From contig MNCI01033474.1 of assembly GCA_015680685.1 (NCBI GenBank), forward strand, positions 2,245,573 through 2,309,572: a DNA stretch of 64,000 nt. The letters run 5' to 3'. Below are positions 57,969-64,000 of this stretch, piece by piece. The position numbers were made by a program, and so were the translations under genes. Positions within the stretch are counted from its first letter, which is position 1; every line of letters begins with the position of its first letter. The stretch comes from Gnetum montanum. Lineage: Eukaryota > Streptophyta > Gnetopsida > Gnetales > Gnetaceae. Below the pieces are notes generated by a model. The model worked only from the letters and a program-made list of their open reading frames with translations. It did not search any database and had not been told where the DNA came from.

Positions 57969-60900
57969 TTACGCATCTCCCCTGATGCCACTGTCACCTG
58001 TATCTCTCAAGTCAGGCTCTAGACCTAATAAATCATTGTCTAGTGGTCCTTCTCTTCTGGGAAGTATTCCTTCATGAGGAATTTCCTCTTCATGAGGCTC
58101 TTGCTCTAGCACCGGCCCCACAGGAGGATGCTCTTCATCACTACGTCCCTCTTTTTGTACTTGCTCCTCAGCTGGCTCACCTTCTTTATCCTCTTCTGGT
58201 ACCTAGATACAGAGAACATATTCGCAACGCAAAACTTGATAACACAATCAGAAAATTCAGATTTAGCCATGCTTAAACTTACTCGCGATGGCCCTACTTC
58301 TACAGCAAAGGGAAGCTTTTCTAAGCTAGCCCACAAGCGCACCATGATCTCATCCTCAGTCAGGTCAGACCACACTCCATCTCCTAGAGTAGCTCTAGCC
58401 TTCACCTTCCTTTTCTCCACGCTAGTCCAGCGAGGTAGTCTTGCCCCTGGGGAGAGTCATCTCCCTTTCCGTGGACGCACTTACAGTCACCTGCTCTTGG
58501 AACTTCTTGAAGACTTTGGATGCTACAATGACGTCAAGGAAGACTCGCAAGGATTGAGCTTCGACGGCAGAATCACGGTAATGCTTACGATAAGCGATGC
58601 TTTCTCGCTTATACAAATGCTTGTGGTCCTTTTTCTTCTGCCCCCATTCTTGCACACTTGCGCAGAAATCCCTCCAGTTCTGGCTTTTCTGAGCTAACAG
58701 CTCTATCTACATCCACTGCTCCACCAACGCCCGACTGGTTTGCACACTATTCTTGATTGCAGTCCAATAACGGGAGTAGTCAATAATAGCAGTACACCAG
58801 TCCTTGTCCCCTATTTCCCGCTCCTGTAGGAACTTGCATCGCGACTTTAGGTCTCCAACCTCTTTGGTCAGAGACTCATTCTTCTTCTCTAACCTCTACA
58901 CCCTTTTCTAGAGGTTTTCATTTACACCCTTACTCTCCCATAAGGAGTGAGTCGAGCATAACGCACATTTACGCATCTCTTCATAAATGTTGCATGGCAT
59001 GACCACCCCATCTGATGGAGGCTCCACCGTGTCCAACTCAATGGACTCCGTTGGGTCCCATCGAAGGCGAGCTCCTAACAGCAAACGTTGTCAATATTTT
59101 TATGAAACATTACCACTGTATAATAAAATAAACCTATTATAGTAACAACATACCAGCTTCAGGATCGACATGCTCGAGGCGCTCGATCATATCGCTAACA
59201 ACACCTTCCATGAAGGCGAACTTGTTAGGAAAGTCTCTCCACGCTCTGCTCACAGCGACCGACGTGGATGTATCCTCTTCTCTTGTAGCGTGGTCAAGTT
59301 AGAAATTTTGACCACTAATAGAACTCTTCAAAGTTTCCTACACGCTCATTACCTCTACCGGTGACAATGAGGAGCCCGCCAACATCTCCTGCCTCCTCCC
59401 TTGCTTCATGCACAAGAGTCTGTGCATCGCTTGTCCCACGAGTTGGGGCCTCTTCATGCACATGAGTCTGTGCATCGCTTGTCCCACCAGCTGGGGCCTC
59501 TTCACGCATAAGCGTCTGTGCATCGCTCATCCTAACAGCTCGGGCCTCCTCTTCTAAAACTGGGACCCTTCCCCACGAATTAGTATCACTGCCCCTGTTT
59601 CAGGGGTCAGCTGCTCCGTAACTTTCTCTGGTCATATCACATAAATACACTTAGTACAATTCAAAATATCCTAAATAAACATTGCGTAATACAACTTTCA
59701 ATACATTTCTTCCACGCTTACTAGGTGGAGGTTTACTCCGCTGAACTCTGACTTCCACGGTTCGACCTGTGCCACTCCCAGGCTCCACAGAGGCCTCAGT
59801 TAAACGAAGCCTTTTGCGCGGAGCTGAAGTCTCTACAATTTCTGTTGCCAAACATTTCCCTCATAAGGCATCACCAGTGTAAGTGGGCATTATCCTGCCT
59901 ACGTTGTCAGGGCCTCGTATTTGCGACGCTGCCAAATCCTTGGTCGTTATCGACAAAGATTCCCCAATCCCTTCCGGAGGATCCTGTCCATGGGTAGTGC
60001 TGAAAATGTGGGTAATCCAAGGTCTGGAAAGCTGGTCTCGGTCCTGCTGCACCCAGACCCCATTCCTTTGGATGACCAAGAATTCAGCAAAACGCCAAAG
60101 GCAGGCTATGAAGAAGGCGTAATGCACGTTGAAATGAGACTCGAGCTTCTTGCGAAGCCTGATCATCTCAGTGCGTAGCCCTTCAACAAAATAGCTTGCC
60201 AAGTTGAACTGGGTCCCTTCTTCCAAAACCTCCCGCATAATACGCGTCTACTCTACAGAAAAGAACCTCCCTTGTGAGAGCATTTTGGAGAAGGCCCGGG
60301 CCCGGAAAAGGGGATAAATTATCTTGGCGATTTCTAGTTGGATTCTTTCACGAGGGATCCCTTTAGTCTCCTTCTTGACCCCTACCCACTCCTCTAGCCA
60401 TTCCTAATAGGAGAGACTCCTCTTCGCCTTTTCCTCTATGGGAAGGCCGTCAGAGGGGACGCAGAAAAGGTCTACAAAGAGCTTAGCGTCAATGTCAAAA
60501 TTTACACGTACGTGGTGCACGTGCATGCAAAAATGCTCTACCCTTTCGCTAAAGGAGTTGACCAGGGTTAACATTTCACTAGTGGGGACATCAGGAGTTG
60601 CGGCTAAAAATAAATGCATTAGCCTCGCTTCTCGGATCTTGGTGACCACCACAACTGGGGCCGCCGCGTGGCCGAGCCAGCGTTGTGCATCCTTGATGTC
60701 GCCGTAGCGGAAGAGGAGGGTAGTCGCCTCGCGGTAGGAAATTGTAAAGGTAATCTCCCAGGATTTCCTGACTAAACAATGTAAGACACATGTTGAACAA
60801 AAATACTATTACGTGACATTCACAATTCATAATTACACCACGCAACAATAGAATACGCAGTAGTGTTACCAAGTCCAAATGGCAAAGGAAATTGAGGAAG

Positions 60901-62036
60901 TTGCCTCTGCACATCCTCAACGGTAAGGGGTGGATCCAAGGTCCAATCGTCATGTAGCCACCCGAGATTCTGGCAATTCTCGAAAGCGTCAGCATAACGA
61001 GTGGGGTACTGATGAATGTCGAAGCCGATCTGCCCCATCACACCAGCGTGTACGTTGCTTGTTGAGGTAAACGCCTTTATCGCCGTTTCGGTCCATGACA
61101 AAGTATCACCATCCTCCACTAACCTGTTCTCATGAATAACAAGCCTGTACCATACCACATAGGCTTATCTTATGCTTTACAAAACTCAGACAATAGACAT
61201 ATAATGACTACATAGCCAACAAAACCACTTACTCGCCTGAGTAGTACAGTGTGCCTGGTGGGCTCTGGAAATAGGTCAAGACATGACGAGCCACAAACAG
61301 AGTGTTGTATGCATGATAGCAGCTAAACTGGGCCATTTCCCAGATCCAACTTAAATAGCTTAAACCTCGGGCGCTAAGTTCTCGGTCCTGGGGATGACCG
61401 GTGTCGATGGCCCCATCTGTCAAGAAAGCCAGAATCCCCTGTGTAGAACCTACTAACAGGTGCTCCAAAATGGCACCAGCAATATCTCCTGACAAATTAG
61501 ACCATATAATAATGCTGTAGTTATGCAGCATAAAACCCCAACGATATCTAAGATGATCAAGACAGGCCTTAACATGAAACTGTATAGAAAATGCAATAGA
61601 CAGATCAACGTCTAGATACACATTTACATGTTTAAATACAGAAAACCTACAAATTACGCTTAGCTATTCATGTCGAAATCGCCCAAACCCTTGCAACAGC
61701 GCAAGGTTTGTCCCCGACAACAGCGATAGATGCAACCCCATTAAACCCTTGTCTTAACGCGAGGTCCATAGTTTAAAACCCTCATTTACGCGAACGACGC
61801 TACAACAATAAACACTGCTAGAATAACACAAATACGCGAGGGATGGTCTACCGGTTCAAAGGCGTAGGATCCCTCACTTCGACCACTACCTGCGAAGCAC
61901 GCTGCAGATTCTCTTGCACCTCGTCGATCTTACCCAATTTCGCATTCTTCCTCTTCACTTTAGGCACCATGATCACAGTTTCTTCAAAACTTTTATAGTT
62001 TTGCACCTTCACGTATTTGTAAACTATGCGCTCCAA
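57969..62036 (-). pseudogene. Antisense spliced gene inside element F (unknown protein)
   Basis: Minus-strand exons, 5' to 3', with GT and AG borders: 61,852-62,036 (MERIVYKYVKVQNYKSFEE, Lys-rich); 61,233-61,579 (SIIIWSNLSGDIAGAILEHL, GSTQGILAFLTDG); 60,870-61,144 (HENRLVEDGD, CQNLGWLHDDW); 59,705-60,767 (REATTLLFRYGDIKDAQRWL, LMHLFLAATPDVPTSEML, VRVNFDIDAKLFVDLFCVP, YPLFRARAFSKMLSQGR, CLWRFAEFLVIQ, basic APRKRLRL); 59,353-59,625 (three 16-residue repeats); 59,154-59,281 (FAFMEGVVSDMIERLEHV); 58,283-59,074 (ARLRWDPTES, coiled coil RLEKKNESLTKEVGDLKS, KKDHKHLYKRES); 57,969-58,202 (acidic tail, stop). Borders at 60,869/60,767 and 59,153/59,074 (phase 1) and 58,282/58,202 (phase 0) equal those in E. 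Stops within exons show decay. Function unknown; the basic and coiled-coil parts would fit a nucleic-acid or particle-binding protein, which is inference. Confidence 0.8.
59407..59553 (-). repeat. Three 48-bp tandem units in the antisense gene of F
   Basis: Units start at 59,407, 59,455 and 59,503 and contain tctgtgcatcgcttgtccca or a close form. In one minus-strand frame they give GTSDAQTHVHEEAPTR-like 16-residue repeats. Absent from E, where the same exon is a Glu-rich stretch. Confidence 0.85.
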
Positions 62037-62403
62037 TCTTTTGCTCCTCTTCCTCTTGCTTTATCACAATTAGGAATTTGAATTCACAACAGCCAACAGA
62101 TCGTTCTTACTGAAAACTACTTACATATATGCGAAAATTACCGACTTGATATTCAATTTCAGCGAGACTTTCCTAAATGCTGGTATCAATAGAATACGAA
62201 ACCCAAAAATCAAGGTATTAATGTGGCAAATTTCGCATGCGCCACTATCCGAAATGACATTAAACTACCACATCTTATCGCCTCGTAATTGGGTAGCAGT
62301 AATTACAGCTTGTTCATAATATTCAAAATTCAGTTAGCTTTCCACGTTCGACAACACCACGTCATGCTTTCTCTTAATCATTTACGCATTTGGCGATTTT
62401 GCA
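62037..62403. other. 5' flank of antisense gene and end of the sense spacer in F
   Basis: Upstream of the first antisense exon on one strand, last part of the presumed sense intron on the other. Contains one 27-bp repeat unit (62,244-62,270) and ends atttggcgattttgcag at 62,387-62,403, a strong 3' splice site in the sense direction. Confidence 0.6.
62244..62270 (+). repeat. 27-bp ttaaacta repeat, right flank of antisense cassette in F
   Basis: actatccgaaatgacattaa followed by actacca, nearly identical to the unit at 37,838-37,858 on the left flank of the cassette in element E. Confidence 0.75.
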
Positions 62404-64000
62404 GGATGGTTGGCAAATGGATGCAACGTTTTCAGTACCTCTAACTTTGACAGGCCCATACGGGAGAGTAGTTAGGAAATTTGATCTTACACTAGTAGAA
62501 ATTAACCCTCCCTTTGATGACGTAATCATAGCCACGTCGGAAACGTCCCCAGAATGGCCAGAATAGTCGACGCGCACGCTAGACCTGGAGGCTGGAGACA
62601 TAACCGAAGACCCCCTCAATGAGGTTTCTGTTGTTACGCATAAGGGTGAGGCCTAAACGCTTAAAGTTAGTTCTTTACTAGACCAGAAAATGCACGACTC
62701 TATAAAACAGGTCCTTCAGGAAAACATCGCGGTATTTGCATGGTCATACGAGGATATGCCGGGACTAGATCCCAAGCTAATTCAGCATAACATAATCTTA
62801 GACCCGCAGATCAAAGCAATTAAGCAAAAGGTACAAAAAATCAAACCAGAGATTGCGCTAGCCGTGCGTGATAAGATCACCAAACTGTATCAGGTTGGTT
62901 TCATCCGCGTGGTCGATTACTCGGATTGGGTATCTAATATTGTAGTCGTTCCAAAGAAGACCGGAAGCATACGCATTTGCATAGACTTCCGAGATTTAAA
63001 TAAGGCCACAATCAAGGATAACTTCCAACTACCAAGTATCGACCAACTAGTCGATACGACAGCTGGGCATGCGCTTCTATCCTTCATGGATGGCTTTTCG
63101 GGCTATAATTAGATTCGCATCAACCTAGAACATCAATTGACCACAACGTTCATGATGCCCTGGGGCACCTTTTGCTACACCATGATGCCTTTTGGCTTAA
63201 AAAACGTCGGAGCAACGTATCAACGAGCCATGACATACATCTTTAGCGATTACCTCTTAGGGAGACTAAATGATTATGTTGACGATATAGCTGTTAAGTC
63301 TTTAAAGTCAGAAGATCATTCAGAAGACCTAGAGTTAGTCCTTAAAAGATGCTCCAAATACGATCTCTGGCTTAACCCAAAGAAGTGCGTATTCGGAGTC
63401 AAAACCGGACGCATGCTAGGGTTTGTGGTGTCAGAAACCAGCATACGAGTAGACCCTGATAAGGTCAAAGCCATTGTTGAGTTAACGCCTCCTACAAACC
63501 TCAAACAATTACGCGGGTTACAAGGACGATTACAGTTTATCCGTTGGTTCATCTCGAGATTAACCGACAAGTTACACCCTATGCAACATTTGCTCAAAAA
63601 GGGGGTTAATTTCGAATGGACGGACGATTGTCAGCGTGTGTTTGACAGCCTAAAATAGGAACTCCAACACTTACCAACAGTTTTCCCACCGCAAAGGGAT
63701 CTACCATTTTACATCTACCTCGTAACTTCGGACATAGCCTTAGCAGCATTACTCTACCAAAGAAGGGGCGATGGGTCGGAAGTACCCATCTACTACTTGA
63801 GTCATGCTCTATGTGCGTATGAAACGAAGTAGAGTGTAATTGCTTAGCATTAGTATTTACGCTCAAAAAGTGTAGACATTACCTTTTCCGTAGCCAATTT
63901 AACAGCATCTGTAAAAATAACATCCTTAGGGCCATTACGCATAACCTATACGAAAGTAGCAGAATAGCTCGCTGGAAGGCTATCACGGTAGAATTCGATC
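62404..64000 (+). pseudogene. Tat-like reverse transcriptase-RNase H (element F), runs off the window
   Basis: Begins right after a tttgcag acceptor: DGWQMDATFSVPLTLTGPYG near 62,404-62,463, homologous to E. DLEAGDITEDPL, FAWSYEDMPGLDPKLIQHNI near 62,736-62,795, SDWVSNIVVVPKKTGSIRIC near 62,922-62,981, FMDGFSGYN then a stop where E has Gln, TMMPFGLKNVGATYQRAMTY and the catalytic YVDDIAVKS near 63,277-63,303. LNPKKCVFGVKTGRMLGFVV and the RNase H start IYYLSHAL near 63,787-63,813 follow. Only a few stops (62,564; 62,655; 63,109; 63,657), so it is among the youngest domains here. Confidence 0.85.

Larger units (their letters stand above)
51764..64000 (+). mobile_element. Tat/Ogre-like Ty3/gypsy element F with antisense gene
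   Basis: A 1.57-kb 5' LTR, tRNA-Asn-type primer site, gag, protease, a 5-kb spacer with an antisense spliced gene, then RT and the start of RNase H at the window edge. Same layout as E and better preserved. It interrupts the protease of element C. Integrase and 3' LTR would lie to the right. Confidence 0.85.

Noticed and set aside
58043-58697. Plus-strand open frames of 77 and 189 codons in F
   Set aside because: They are shadows of antisense exons, which have splice sites and a homologue in E; the plus frames have neither.

Overview
The window is nuclear DNA of a seed plant, from a gene-poor, repeat-dense region. It consists almost entirely of decayed LTR retrotransposons of plant-specific lineages: Athila-type and Tat/Ogre-like Ty3/gypsy, a chromovirus, and one Ty1/copia element. 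Two degraded host-gene copies with plant-type GT-AG introns lie between them. I see no intact host gene, rRNA, tRNA gene or CRISPR, and I cannot name the species. Stop codons are frequent and many look like C-to-T or G-to-A changes of Trp, Gln and Arg codons, as expected for old methylated repeats.

Left part (1-20,186). A degenerate Athila element A (43-7,523) carries a solo LTR on the opposite strand (6,347-7,291), bounded by a perfect 5-bp duplication. A Ty1/copia remnant follows (about 7,641-11,050). Next, on the minus strand, come remnants of two host genes: a retromer VPS26 pseudogene (exons spread over 11,342-17,056), interrupted by a gag-protease retroelement H (LTR at 13,629-14,108), and a PDR-type ABCG transporter pseudogene (about 17,222-18,060).

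Right part (20,187-64,000) is a nest of insertions that can be unpicked. Chromovirus G (minus strand; integrase at 20,187-21,440, RT/RNase H at 47,578-47,911) is split by Athila element B (21,482-47,577). B is split by Athila element D (29,392-46,553), flanked by matching 5-bp repeats tttac. D is split by a Tat/Ogre-like element E (32,149-about 45,674). On the other side G abuts Athila element C (47,912-51,763), which is cut by a second Tat/Ogre-like element F (51,764 to beyond the window).

The most striking feature is shared by E and F. Between the protease and reverse transcriptase domains each carries an antisense, spliced gene of at least seven or eight exons (E 38,451-42,172; F 57,969-62,036). 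The two copies encode recognisably homologous proteins, and several intron positions and phases are the same. In both elements this antisense cassette is bracketed on each side by copies of a roughly 27-bp repeat that ends in a ttaaacta-type core. In the sense direction the cassette would have to be removed, probably as a very long pol intron, to join protease to RT. The copies here are decayed, but the conserved architecture suggests a retrotransposon lineage that carries an antisense passenger gene in an unusual place.
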